A stretch of DNA of 64,000 nucleotides from SZUA-309 sp965230005 (GTDB taxonomy: Bacteria; Pseudomonadota; Gammaproteobacteria; Pseudomonadales; Azotimanducaceae): assembly GCA_965230005.1 (NCBI GenBank), contig OZ245934.1, positions 1,922,001 to 1,986,000 of the forward strand. The letters run 5' to 3'. Each line of letters starts with the position of its first letter. Position 1 is the first letter of the stretch. The position numbers were made by a program, and so were the translations under genes. This document shows positions 43,592 through 51,761 of this stretch, piece after piece. Under the pieces are notes generated by a model. It worked only from the letters and a program-made list of their open reading frames with translations, did not search any database and had not been told where the DNA came from.

Positions 43592-44179
43592 TCAAGGTTC
43601 CTTGGCGATGAGTGACAGGAAAGCGTCGACGCGCTTCTCGAGCGCCGCCCGACTGAGCCCCATACGGGAGTCGACGCGCAGACCCTGCAGCAGGGTGGCG
43701 GTCAACGGTCCGACGTTCGCGGGCTGCAGATCCTCGCGAAGCTCGCCCAGGGTGAGGGCTTCATGGAGGTAACTCGTGCACTGCTGCTCGAGCTCCTGCA
43801 GATAGTGTTTCGCAATTTCATAGAGCTCAGGCTCCACGCTCTCGAGTTCCAGCACCGAGTTTACGAGCAGACAGCCACGCCTCCGCTCCGCGCTCGACGG
43901 TTCAATAAGCGTGGCGTCGAGAAACCCGAGCAGTGCAGCCAGGCCCCGCTTCGATGCCTGGATACGCTCATGGGTCGCCGCCGCCCGATCCCGATACCAG
44001 GTCAGGGTAGCCGCAAAAAGTGCGGCCTTGCTCTCAAAGGCCGCATAGAAGCTGCCTTTCCCCATGGCAGTTGCGTCGAGCAGATCACTGAGTGAGGTCG
44101 CACGATAGCCGCGGCGCCAGAAAAGCTCTCTGGCACCGCGAAATGCCTGATCTCTGTTTATCTCAATCGGTCGAGCCAT
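43592..44179 (-). CDS. TetR-family regulator of the TetR-GST operon
   Basis: This 195-aa regulator has an HTH at about residues 10-50 (ARELFWRRGYRATSLSDLLD, then MGKGSFYAAFESK), with the GKGSFY motif common in NemR/AcuR-like repressors. A Cys in GCLLVNS of the ligand domain could sense electrophiles. The ATG at 44179 is chosen because the predicted transcript begins at it. An upstream in-frame ATG at 44209 lies inside the operator and promoter. It is co-directional with the GST gene. Confidence 0.92.
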   Translation of the reverse strand: MARPIEINRDQAFRGARELFWRRGYRATSLSDLLDATAMGKGSFYAAFESKAALFAATLTWYRDRAAATHERIQASKRGLAALLGFLDATLIEPSSAERRRGCLLVNSVLELESVEPELYEIAKHYLQELEQQCTSYLHEALTLGELREDLQPANVGPLTATLLQGLRVDSRMGLSRAALEKRVDAFLSLIAKEP

Positions 44180-44185
44180 GGCTGG

Positions 44186-44214
44186 ATTATTATGGACTAT
44201 TCGGTCCATAACAA
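44186..44214 (-). promoter_or_regulatory. Promoter with palindromic operator in the spacer, upstream of tetR-GST
   Basis: On the minus strand TTGTTA (44214-44209) and AATAAT (44191-44186) are separated by exactly 17 bp, with 5 of 6 -10 bases matching consensus. A perfect inverted repeat TTATGGAC-tattcg-GTCCATAA (44190-44211) fills the spacer and touches both boxes. A repressor bound here would block RNA polymerase. The start site predicted 7 nt past the -10 box coincides with the A of the tetR ATG (44179), suggesting a leaderless mRNA. No Shine-Dalgarno is present. Confidence 0.75.
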
Positions 44215-44325
44215 GGCCGATTCTTGCTGGGGCTGCAGCACAGCCGAACTCAGAGATTCCTGCGGGTAACGTCCTTCCAGGCGGTGGAGAGTAGAAGTCT
44301 CTGCGCGCGCTTTGCCTTCTTCCGG

Positions 44326-45369
44326 TTAGACGCCGGGTTCCACATTGAGCCGGGCCACCTCGGCCATCAGCCGCACGGCTTCTTCGTCGCCGCCAATGGT
44401 GAGACCAGTGACGCCGCTCGACTCCCAGTCCGTGAAGCGTTTCTGGATGCGCTGCCGATCCCCGATGAGCGCGCCCTGGTCGACGAACTCGTCTGGAACG
44501 GCCGCGGTGGCTTCGTCTTTGCGCTTCGCCAGATAGAGTTCCTGAATGCGCTCGGCGGCATCACCGAAACCGCGACGGACCATCATTTCTTTGTGGAAGT
44601 TCTTCGTCTTGTGGCCCATACCGCCCACGTATAGGGCGATACCCGGTTTGAGTCGATCAAGCGCCCCCTGCACGTCGTCGGTGACGATCACATTGGTCAT
44701 CGCCTGGCGTTCGAACTGGTCCCAGCTCTTGCCGGCCTTATCGAGGCCTTCCTGAATCCAGGGCTCGTAGGCGCCATAGTTTTCCGGCACGAGTCCCAGG
44801 GGCAGCCAGCCATCGGCGATCTCGGCGGTGAGGCGCACCGTTGACTCCATGCCTGTGCCGAGCCAGATCGGAATGTCCGGATTCATGTGCAGGATGGACT
44901 TCAGCGGCTTGCCGACGCCCATGGCGCCTTCTCCCGTGTAAGGCAGCGAGATTTCTTTTCCCTCGTGCACGACCGGTTCCTCCCGACGGAGGATCTTCTT
45001 CATGATCGAGACGTAATCGCGGATCCGGTAGTAGGGCTTACCCCAGGGCTGCCCGTACCAGCCTTCGACGATCTGCGGGCCGGACACGCCGATCCCGCAG
45101 ATCACCCGATTCCCCCCGGCGAGGGCATCGATGGTGGCAATGGTCATGGCCGCGTTGGCTGGCGTGCGCCCGGCCAGCTGAATCACCGCCGTGCCGAGCT
45201 TGATCCGCTCGGTCTTGGCCGCGAGGTAAGCCAGCGGCGACAGGGCGTCGGAGCCGTAAGCCTCCGCTGTCCAGACCGTGTCGTAGCCGAGGCGCTCCGC
45301 CAGTTGCACCTTCTCTACCGGGAGGCGGAGCTCGCCCCCGGAGTAGCCCAGCATGAGTCCCAGCTTCAC
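44326..45369 (-). CDS. Luciferase-like (LLM class) oxidoreductase, F420-type
   Basis: This 347-aa protein has TIM-barrel LLM landmarks: YDTVWTAEAYGSDALSPLAY, KLGTAVIQLAGRTPANAAMT, VICGIGVSGPQIVEGWYG, and IPIWLGTGMESTVRLTAEIA. These resemble actinobacterial F420-dependent enzymes. The GTG start follows GGAGGCAACC. It lies 9 bp after the acyl-CoA dehydrogenase at 45379-46515, so it is the third gene of that operon and probably acts on the same CoA-bound or cyclic intermediate. Confidence 0.92.
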   Translation of the reverse strand: MKLGLMLGYSGGELRLPVEKVQLAERLGYDTVWTAEAYGSDALSPLAYLAAKTERIKLGTAVIQLAGRTPANAAMTIATIDALAGGNRVICGIGVSGPQIVEGWYGQPWGKPYYRIRDYVSIMKKILRREEPVVHEGKEISLPYTGEGAMGVGKPLKSILHMNPDIPIWLGTGMESTVRLTAEIADGWLPLGLVPENYGAYEPWIQEGLDKAGKSWDQFERQAMTNVIVTDDVQGALDRLKPGIALYVGGMGHKTKNFHKEMMVRRGFGDAAERIQELYLAKRKDEATAAVPDEFVDQGALIGDRQRIQKRFTDWESSGVTGLTIGGDEEAVRLMAEVARLNVEPGV

Positions 45370-45378
45370 GGTTGCCTC

Positions 45379-46515
45379 CTAGAAGCCCAGCAGCTTCGCG
45401 TAACGATCCCGGTGAAAGGCCTGGTTACCGTACAGCGCTTCCAGCGCCCGAGCCCGTTTCAGGTAGAAACCCGCGTCGAACTCATCCGTCATGCCGATCC
45501 CGCCATGAATCTGGATGAGCTGATTCGACATCTCATGGAGGAAGTCACCGACGCGACACTTCGACAGCGAAACCATCTCGGGTACGTTGTCCGCGTCGGT
45601 GTCGATCGCCTGCAGAGCCGCTTCCGCACAGCTCCGCGCAAGCTCCATGTTCGTAAAGAGGCCGGCGGCACGATGGCCGAGGGCCTGGAAAGAGCCGATG
45701 ACCCGTCCGAATTGTTCACGGGTTTTCAGGTATTCGAGGGTCATGTCGAAAGCCTGGGCCGCCGTGCCGAGCATCTCGGCGCCGAGGCCCGCCCGCGCGC
45801 GATCGAGGACGTCGGTCAGAAGTCCGGCGCCGGCGTCGACCGTGCCGAGGACCGCATCAGCCCCAACGGCGACGTTGGCAAAGCTCACATTTGCGTAGCC
45901 GCGGCTGTCTACCGTGGCGAGTCGCGAGCGGCTGAGGCCATCGGCATCAGCTGGCACGAGGAACAGGGTGAGCCCTGACTCGTCACCAACATGGCCGCTG
46001 GTGCGGGCCGCCACGACGAAGGTCGTTGCCGCCATGCCTTCCAGGACGAAGGTTTTGCTGCCGGAGAGCTCGAAGCCGTCGGCCGTCTGCGTCGCGGAAA
46101 GCTCAATATGGGACGGCGCATGTCGGGGCGTTTCATCGACGGCCAGGGTCAGCACCTCGCTGCCATCGACAATTTTCGGCAGGTAGTGCTGTTGCTGCTC
46201 TTCGCTGCCGCCAAGCTTCAGCGCCGTGGCGCCAACGAGCGCCGAGGCAAAGAGCGGTGAGGCCGTCAGCTGCCGACCGAGCTCTTCCAGCACCACCCCG
46301 AAGGTGAGATAGCCGAGATCGGAGCCGCCGTAGGCTTCCGGGACGAGGATGCCCGTCCAACCCATTTCCACCATGGCTTCCCAGGTGGCGGGTTCAAAGG
46401 CGATCTCGATGCCGCTGTCGCGCATGGCACGGAAGCTGGTGACCGGCGCCTGCTCTTTTGCCCAGGAGGAGGCCTGGTCCTTGAGCATGCTCTGCTCTTC
46501 TGTCAATGCTGCCAT
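45379..46515 (-). CDS. Acyl-CoA dehydrogenase, smaller partner of a pair
   Basis: This 378-aa protein has the ACAD fold: FGVVLEELGRQLTASPLFAS, a middle beta domain (SGSKTFVLEGMAATTFVVAA) and a C-terminal four-helix part ending QIHGGIGMTDEFDAGFYLKR. The MCAD-type catalytic Glu (YGGTxEIQ position) is absent; the equivalent stretch is ALEALYGNQAFHRDRYAKLL. Such chains occur as the partner in alpha2beta2 dehydrogenases encoded by adjacent genes. It starts 8 nt after the stop of the other ACAD gene, with GAGGAAG as ribosome site. Confidence 0.9.
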   Translation of the reverse strand: MAALTEEQSMLKDQASSWAKEQAPVTSFRAMRDSGIEIAFEPATWEAMVEMGWTGILVPEAYGGSDLGYLTFGVVLEELGRQLTASPLFASALVGATALKLGGSEEQQQHYLPKIVDGSEVLTLAVDETPRHAPSHIELSATQTADGFELSGSKTFVLEGMAATTFVVAARTSGHVGDESGLTLFLVPADADGLSRSRLATVDSRGYANVSFANVAVGADAVLGTVDAGAGLLTDVLDRARAGLGAEMLGTAAQAFDMTLEYLKTREQFGRVIGSFQALGHRAAGLFTNMELARSCAEAALQAIDTDADNVPEMVSLSKCRVGDFLHEMSNQLIQIHGGIGMTDEFDAGFYLKRARALEALYGNQAFHRDRYAKLLGF

Positions 46516-46523
46516 GTTCTTCC

Positions 46524-47735
46524 TCAGCCTTTCTGCGTGGTTTCCGGGAGGCCGAGAATGTTCTTCGAGATGATGTTGTTCTGCACCTCGAAGGAGCCGC
46601 CGTAGATGGAGATTGCCTTACCGGAGAGCCACTCACGCACGGTGCCGAGTTCCTCTTTCGTGAAGTCTTCGCCTTCCCAGCCAAGGCCCTGACTGCCCAT
46701 GAGCTCGAGCATGAGTTCGGACTTGGTCTGCGCAACCTTGGTCGCGGAGTTCTTCAGGATCGACGCCGCAGCACTCACCTCGACATTGCCCTTGGCCTCG
46801 GCGGTGATCCGGCTGATCGTGAGGCCATGAGCCTGGGCATCCATGAGGTGGTTGGCGATCCGGATCCGCAGATCGGCGTCTGCCAGGGTGCCGTCCTCAG
46901 AGGTGCCCACGTAGTGTTTGGCCACTTCCTGCACGGGCAGGGGCTTGTTACCCCCACCGGCGCCGCGGGCGCTCGTCTGACTCTGGCGCTCGTGCTGGAG
47001 CAGCCGCTTGACGACGCTCCAGCCGTCATTCAGGTCACCGAGGAGATCGGTTTTGTCCGCAATCGCGTTATTGAAATAGGTTTCACAGAACGGCGATGCG
47101 CCGGCGATGAGCTTGATCGGGCGCGTTTCCACCCCTTCCTGATCCATGGGCAGCATGACGAAGCTGATGCCGTCGCGTTTTGCTGCGCTGGAGTCCGTGC
47201 GCACGAGGGCGCCGCACCACTGAGAAATGTCCGCCCCGGAAGTCCAGATCTTCTGACCATTGAGGACGAAGGTGTCGCCCTTGTCTTCGGCTTTGGTCGC
47301 CAGCGAAGCGAGGTCAGAGCCGGCGTTGGGCTCCGACAGACCCAGGCACCAGCGAATTTCTCCACTGGCGATGCCGGGCAGATGCCGGGCTTTCTGATCG
47401 TCCGTGCCGTACTCGAGGACCGTCGGTCCGACCATGGTCACGCCCATGCCGGCGAGCAGAGGAATGTGGTTGAAGGCGCCGATGGCGGCCATCTCCTGAG
47501 CAATCACCTTGGCCTCCGGATGGCTGAGGCCGGCGCCGCCATATTCCTTGGGCCAGGTCGGGGCGCCCCAGCCTTTCTCGGCCAGCCGCGATCGCCAGAG
47601 GTCGAGATCTTCCCGATGCCCGGAGGCTTCCCCTTCCATCCCGAACTTCATGCCCTTGAGGGCGCTCGGGAAATTGCCTTTCAGCCAGCTCCGGACGTCG
47701 TCACGGAAGGCGTCCAATGCATTCGATTCGCTCAT
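46524..47735 (-). CDS. Acyl-CoA dehydrogenase, catalytic partner of a pair
   Basis: This 403-aa FadE-like enzyme has WGAPTWPKEYGGAGLS near the N terminus, RWCLGLSEPNAGSDLASLAT (flavin/substrate loop), NGQKIWTSGADISQW and ISIYGGSFEVQNNIISKNIL. The last supplies the likely catalytic Glu. It introduces a 2,3-double bond into an acyl-CoA with FAD. The ATG at 47735 is chosen by homology; the frame extends to 47846 without support. It is the first gene of an ACAD-ACAD-LLM operon divergent from a P450. Confidence 0.92.
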   Translation of the reverse strand: MSESNALDAFRDDVRSWLKGNFPSALKGMKFGMEGEASGHREDLDLWRSRLAEKGWGAPTWPKEYGGAGLSHPEAKVIAQEMAAIGAFNHIPLLAGMGVTMVGPTVLEYGTDDQKARHLPGIASGEIRWCLGLSEPNAGSDLASLATKAEDKGDTFVLNGQKIWTSGADISQWCGALVRTDSSAAKRDGISFVMLPMDQEGVETRPIKLIAGASPFCETYFNNAIADKTDLLGDLNDGWSVVKRLLQHERQSQTSARGAGGGNKPLPVQEVAKHYVGTSEDGTLADADLRIRIANHLMDAQAHGLTISRITAEAKGNVEVSAAASILKNSATKVAQTKSELMLELMGSQGLGWEGEDFTKEELGTVREWLSGKAISIYGGSFEVQNNIISKNILGLPETTQKG

Positions 47736-47879
47736 GTTCGTGCGTGCACCTGCTTGGAAAAACGAGCCGACCACTTTACCAGGTTTACACCAGGCTTCCC
47801 TAGCATCGGACCAGGGCGTCGGACCGGACCACCTGCCGGGGTTCACCGCCTGAACGGCGATTCTTTGCCTGCCACGTAC

Positions 47880-47917
47880 GCTGCATTTCTTTACCTGCGC
47901 TGCGTTTCTTTACCTTC
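47880..47917 (+). repeat. 19-bp imperfect tandem repeat upstream of the P450
   Basis: GCTGCATTTCTTTACCTGC (47880-47898) is followed directly by GCTGCGTTTCTTTACCTTC (47899-47917), with 17 of 19 bases identical. It sits in the 234-bp divergent region between the ACAD operon and the P450, so it could be a tandem regulator site. No regulator gene is adjacent. Confidence 0.6.
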
Positions 47918-47969
47918 GCCGCGGCGCCGTGTTGAACTAGCGCCCTTTCCCGGACCGGAAGTCGCATTG

Positions 47970-49226
47970 ATGGAGCTTTACACCGAATCGCCGGCGCTGG
48001 ACATGGCCCTCGTCGATCCCGCCAGCTGGGCCGACGAAAGCGGTATCCACGCCCAACTGACCTGGCTTCGGGCCAACGATCCTCTCCGCCGGCTCGAGCC
48101 GGAGGGCTTCGACCCATTCTGGAACGTCACCCGCTACGACGACATCAAAACCATCGAGGGCAACAAGCAGGTCTTCATCAACGACCCGCGACCGACCCTC
48201 GGACCGAAAGGTATGCAGGAACTCGTCGAGCAGCTCACCGGGCGCAAACATCTGGTGCGCTCCCTCGTGCAGATGGACGATCCGGACCACACCAAGTACC
48301 GCATGCTCACGCAGGGCTGGTTCATGGGAAAAAACCTGCGCAAGCTGCAGGCCGACGTCGATGCCCTGGCGGTGAAATACATCGATCGCCTGGCCGATCT
48401 CGGTGGCGAATGCGATTTCGTCAAAGACGTCGCCATCTGGTATCCGCTCCGGGTCATCATGACCATCCTCGGGGTGCCGGAGGAGGACGAAGCCCTGATG
48501 CTGAAGCTCACGCAGGAGCTTTTCGGCAGCCAGGATCCGGACAATCAGCGCTCCTTTGAGCCCGAGGACTTCTTTCAGGTCGTGGCCGACTTCGAAGCCT
48601 ACTTCGCCGACCTGACGCGCGCCCGCCGTGCCAACCCGACAGACGACGTCGCCAGCCTCATCGCCAACGCCGAGTTCGACGGCGAGCCCATGCCCGAGCA
48701 TGACGCCAACGGCTACTACATGATCGTGGCCACCGCCGGCCACGATACGACCAGCGCCTCCACGGCAGGAGGCCTCCTGGCGCTCGTGGAAAATCCCGAT
48801 GAGTTTGTAAAGCTCAAAACAGACCCGGACACGGTCATGCCGACAGCCATCGACGAGATGATTCGCTGGGTGAGCCCCGTGCGCCACTTCATGCGGACGG
48901 CCACGGAGGACTTCGAGCTGCGCGGCAAAACCATCAGGGCCGGTGAGTCCGCCATCCTCTGGTATCCCTCTGCGAACCGGGACGAGGACGTGTTCGATGC
49001 TCCCTTCGAGTTTCGCGCGGATCGGAAAGACGCCAAACAGCTCGCCTTCGGCTTCGGCGCTCACGTCTGCCTCGGTCAACACCTCGCCCGCATGGAAATG
49101 GCGTCGCTGTTTCGCGAGTTTCTGAAGCGGGTGGCGCATGTGGAACTCGCGGGGGAGCCGCGCTACGTGCAGTCCACCTTCGTCGGCGGACTGAAATCGC
49201 TGCCCATTCGCTACCGCATGAAGTAA
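47970..49226 (+). CDS. Cytochrome P450
   Basis: This 418-aa soluble bacterial P450 has the I-helix AGHDTT at residues 256-261, ExxR E296-R299 and the haem loop FGFGAHVCLGQHLARME with Cys367. The C terminus (SLPIRYR) and haem loop recall terpenoid- and steroid-type P450s such as the CYP108 group, but I do not assign a family. The ATG at 47970 is used; the frame stays open far upstream only because it runs antisense through the ACAD gene. An LLM gene follows by 24 bp. No ferredoxin gene is present. Confidence 0.92.
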   Translation: MELYTESPALDMALVDPASWADESGIHAQLTWLRANDPLRRLEPEGFDPFWNVTRYDDIKTIEGNKQVFINDPRPTLGPKGMQELVEQLTGRKHLVRSLVQMDDPDHTKYRMLTQGWFMGKNLRKLQADVDALAVKYIDRLADLGGECDFVKDVAIWYPLRVIMTILGVPEEDEALMLKLTQELFGSQDPDNQRSFEPEDFFQVVADFEAYFADLTRARRANPTDDVASLIANAEFDGEPMPEHDANGYYMIVATAGHDTTSASTAGGLLALVENPDEFVKLKTDPDTVMPTAIDEMIRWVSPVRHFMRTATEDFELRGKTIRAGESAILWYPSANRDEDVFDAPFEFRADRKDAKQLAFGFGAHVCLGQHLARMEMASLFREFLKRVAHVELAGEPRYVQSTFVGGLKSLPIRYRMK

Positions 49227-49250
49227 GCCGCCCGACCCGGAGCCAGCGCC

Positions 49251-50339
49251 ATGACAGAAAGCTACACCTCGAAGTTCCCGGAACTCGGCTTCTACGGCCT
49301 GCCGGGGCACACCCGGACGCCGAGAGACGTTCTCAAGCAGGTTCAGGACGCGGAAGCCCTGGGCATCGGCAACGTCATGATCTCCGAGCGGGCGGACTAC
49401 AAAGAGATCTCCGCCATCTGTGGCGCCTGCGCGGCGGTGACGGAGTCGATTTACATCGGCACCTCCGCCACCAACCTGAACACGCGCCACCCGGTCATCA
49501 CCGCCAGCATGGGCAGCACCCTGAATCGCCTCTCGGAGGGTCGCTTCGCTCTCGGACTCGCCAAGGGCGCATCCATGCGCTGGAAAGCCTGGGGCGTCCC
49601 GCATCCGACCTACGCCCGGGAAACGGAGTTCATCGACCTCATGCGCAGACTCTGGCGGGGAGAAACCGTGGCCGGTCACGACGGCGCCCTCGGTCAGTAC
49701 GCTCATCTGTCCCTCGCCCCCTACATCGATGAGGACATACCGATCCTCTATGTGGGCTTCGGGCCCAGGAGCCTCGAGCATGCCGGCAAGGTCTACGATG
49801 GTGCCCACCTCCATACCTTCATGAGCGATCAGGCTCTGGCGGATGCCGCAGCTCAGCTACGAGCCGGAGAAAAGGCGGCGGGGCGCCCGGAAGGAACCGT
49901 CAAAGCCTGGTCGGTGCTCGCCACGGCCTGTGATGTGAGCGAGGAGGTTTACCTCAAGTACATCATCGCCCGCCTCGCCACCTATCTGCAGATTCCCGGT
50001 TATGGAGACATGCTGGTCGCCATCAATGGCTGGGATCCGGAAGTGCTGCAGAGCTTCCGCACGAGCAAGGCGGTGACGTCGGTCGGCGGCCTCATCGACA
50101 GCGTCGCGACGACCGCACAGATGGCCGAGGTGGAGAAGCACATTCCGGAAGACTGGCGTCCCGCGGCCGTGGGTAATGCGAAGCAGTGCGCCGAACGCTG
50201 GGTGGATCAGTTCGAAGCGGGCGCCGACGGCATCATCATCCATGCCAGCACCCCGGAAGAATTCGAGCCGGTGCTCCGGGAGTACGAGAAGATCCGCCCG
50301 ACAGAGCGATTCGACGGGCGGACGAACCGCCCGGCCTGA
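49251..50339 (+). CDS. Luciferase-like (LLM class) oxidoreductase
   Basis: This 362-aa LLM-family protein includes EALGIGNVMISERADYKEIS, SIYIGTSATNLNTRHPVITAS, RFALGLAKGASMRWKAWG, and IPILYVGFGPRSLEHAGKVY. It resembles the TIGR03857-type F420-linked group. It follows the P450 with GGAG as ribosome site, so the two are probably one operon. The pair may carry out consecutive oxidations of a cyclic terpenoid-like molecule; this is inference. Confidence 0.9.
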   Translation: MTESYTSKFPELGFYGLPGHTRTPRDVLKQVQDAEALGIGNVMISERADYKEISAICGACAAVTESIYIGTSATNLNTRHPVITASMGSTLNRLSEGRFALGLAKGASMRWKAWGVPHPTYARETEFIDLMRRLWRGETVAGHDGALGQYAHLSLAPYIDEDIPILYVGFGPRSLEHAGKVYDGAHLHTFMSDQALADAAAQLRAGEKAAGRPEGTVKAWSVLATACDVSEEVYLKYIIARLATYLQIPGYGDMLVAINGWDPEVLQSFRTSKAVTSVGGLIDSVATTAQMAEVEKHIPEDWRPAAVGNAKQCAERWVDQFEAGADGIIIHASTPEEFEPVLREYEKIRPTERFDGRTNRPA

Positions 50340-50421
50340 TTCTGCACGTCGCCTGTTCGGTCACGAGTGCCGGCCCGCTAGCGCTTGTTCAGCGCCGGGT
50401 GCAGTGCAGCCGCGGGGCTGT

Positions 50422-50601
50422 TCAGCCGCGGGCGCTGGCCGCTTCCAGGGCGTCGATTTCCGCCCTCAGCTTCTCCGCTTCCGCGGTGAGCAGCGCGTTT
50501 TCCCGTACGTCTCCGCGACGCATGGCGTGCATGGCCGACTCGAGCTTCATCTCATAGGCTTTCTTGAGCTTCTTCGCAGGATCACGGCGGAAGAGCGGCA
50601 T
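50422..50601 (-). CDS. DUF6435-type small coiled-coil protein, 59 aa
   Basis: This small gene encodes MPLFRRDPAKKLKKAYEMKL followed by ESAMHAMRRGDVRENALLTA and EAEKLRAEIDALEAA. It matches the short family with FxKDPxKKLxKxYxxKLExAMxAQRxGDIRxYxxLTxEAExL, known as DUF6435/Lacal_2735. The whole chain is predicted helical with a charged N terminus and heptad-like C terminus. AAGGAAAG lies 6-9 nt before the ATG. Function is unknown. It lies between the LLM gene (convergent) and the phosphotransferase gene (same strand, 70 bp upstream). Confidence 0.88.
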   Translation of the reverse strand: MPLFRRDPAKKLKKAYEMKLESAMHAMRRGDVRENALLTAEAEKLRAEIDALEAASARG

Positions 50602-50671
50602 GTTTCTTTCCTTGTACTGCTAACAGGCTTTTCAGGGCCCTAAGCAGAACAGCCGCACCGTGAACCTCCCG

Positions 50672-51745
50672 TCAAGCAAGGAACACCTCGGCGCCGTGAT
50701 CGAGGGCATGACGGGCGTGACGCCGGGCCATGGTGATGAACATTTCATCCCCGCGCTCGGTCTGACCGACGATCATCGAGGCAATGACCGTTACCCCGAA
50801 GCCGGAGAAGGTGCCCTTGCGGTAGTCTTCCCAGCAGCGCTCCCAGTCGTAGTCAGAAACACCCGCAGCCACCAGTCCGGCGTGGTAGTCGCGAACGATC
50901 TCAGCTTCGACCTCCCGGCGAGCCTCGGGAACCATTCCGGCCCCGAGGAAATACGCAACGTCGTTCATGGGCTTGCCAATACGCACGCTCTGCCAGTCGA
51001 CGACGGTCACTCTGGGCGGTGTCTGGTGGTCGTCGATGAGCATGTTGTCGAGCCGGTAGTCGACGTGTTCCAGACAGAAAGGCTCTGTCGCCGGCTCAAA
51101 GAGCGGAGCCCCTGCTGCCTGGCCGACGCGGGTGATAATGTCAGCCTCGTCTTTCTCCAGGGCACTGCCGTAGCGGTCGATGAAGCCCGGCAACAGCTGC
51201 CCGTAGAGCTCGCGCGTCATTTCCTGCGCGGCCTCATCCACGGCCAGCCAGTCGTAGTTTTTCAGATCTTCCCGACCCCAGCTGGGTGCCTGCAGGCCGA
51301 CGAGTTCCAGTACCGCAGCCCGTGCCACCCCCACATCGCAGCCGCGCAGCTGATCCCCCTGCTCCGCCGGCTGCATGTCCTCGAGGAGCAGCAGAAAATC
51401 AGGACCCTCGCCATCGATGTCTGCGTAGTAACAGCGCGGCAGAGAGATGCGCAGCTCCTCGGCGACCTTCTGATAGAAACGAACTTCCCGGTAATAGTTT
51501 CTGAGCTGCACACCGGTGGCACGGCTCATCGGGTCATCAGAAGGAAACTTCCCCACAAAACTGCGCGGCGTGTCCTCCGATGCGCCTGCAAGGGATAACT
51601 CGTAGCGGTAGCAGGTGCCGATCTGGCCGGTGCCGATCTGCCGCCGGGAGACGTCCTGCACAGAGACGCCGTGATAGCCGGCTTCCTGCAGCCGGTCGGT
51701 AAACCAGGGCGCATCGAGATCATCCGGGGTGGGTATGGGAGCCAT
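50672..51745 (-). CDS. Aminoglycoside-phosphotransferase-fold kinase
   Basis: This 357-aa APH-fold protein has an N-lobe (SRRQIGTGQIGTCYRYEL, FVGKFPSDD with the ATP Lys) and catalytic loop LEHVDYRLDNMLIDD, with VDWQSVRIGKPMNDVAYFLG as the metal-binding strand. HVD replaces the usual HGD, but the catalytic Asp and Asn remain. Close relatives accompany acyl-CoA dehydrogenase and P450 genes in lipid-degrading bacteria. Substrate is unknown. Confidence 0.88.
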   Translation of the reverse strand: MAPIPTPDDLDAPWFTDRLQEAGYHGVSVQDVSRRQIGTGQIGTCYRYELSLAGASEDTPRSFVGKFPSDDPMSRATGVQLRNYYREVRFYQKVAEELRISLPRCYYADIDGEGPDFLLLLEDMQPAEQGDQLRGCDVGVARAAVLELVGLQAPSWGREDLKNYDWLAVDEAAQEMTRELYGQLLPGFIDRYGSALEKDEADIITRVGQAAGAPLFEPATEPFCLEHVDYRLDNMLIDDHQTPPRVTVVDWQSVRIGKPMNDVAYFLGAGMVPEARREVEAEIVRDYHAGLVAAGVSDYDWERCWEDYRKGTFSGFGVTVIASMIVGQTERGDEMFITMARRHARHALDHGAEVFLA

Positions 51746-51761
51746 AGTGTCGGTTTCCTTG

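Noticed and set aside
46506..47969. Very long plus-strand open frame (46506-49226) that would give a 906-residue protein upstream of the P450
   Set aside because: The first ~490 codons run antisense through the acyl-CoA dehydrogenase genes and have no domain; the P450 begins at the ATG at 47970.
50395..50430. CCGCGG-containing repeats near the end of the small DUF6435 gene as a terminator
   Set aside because: Only a 5-bp stem can form and no T-run follows on either strand.
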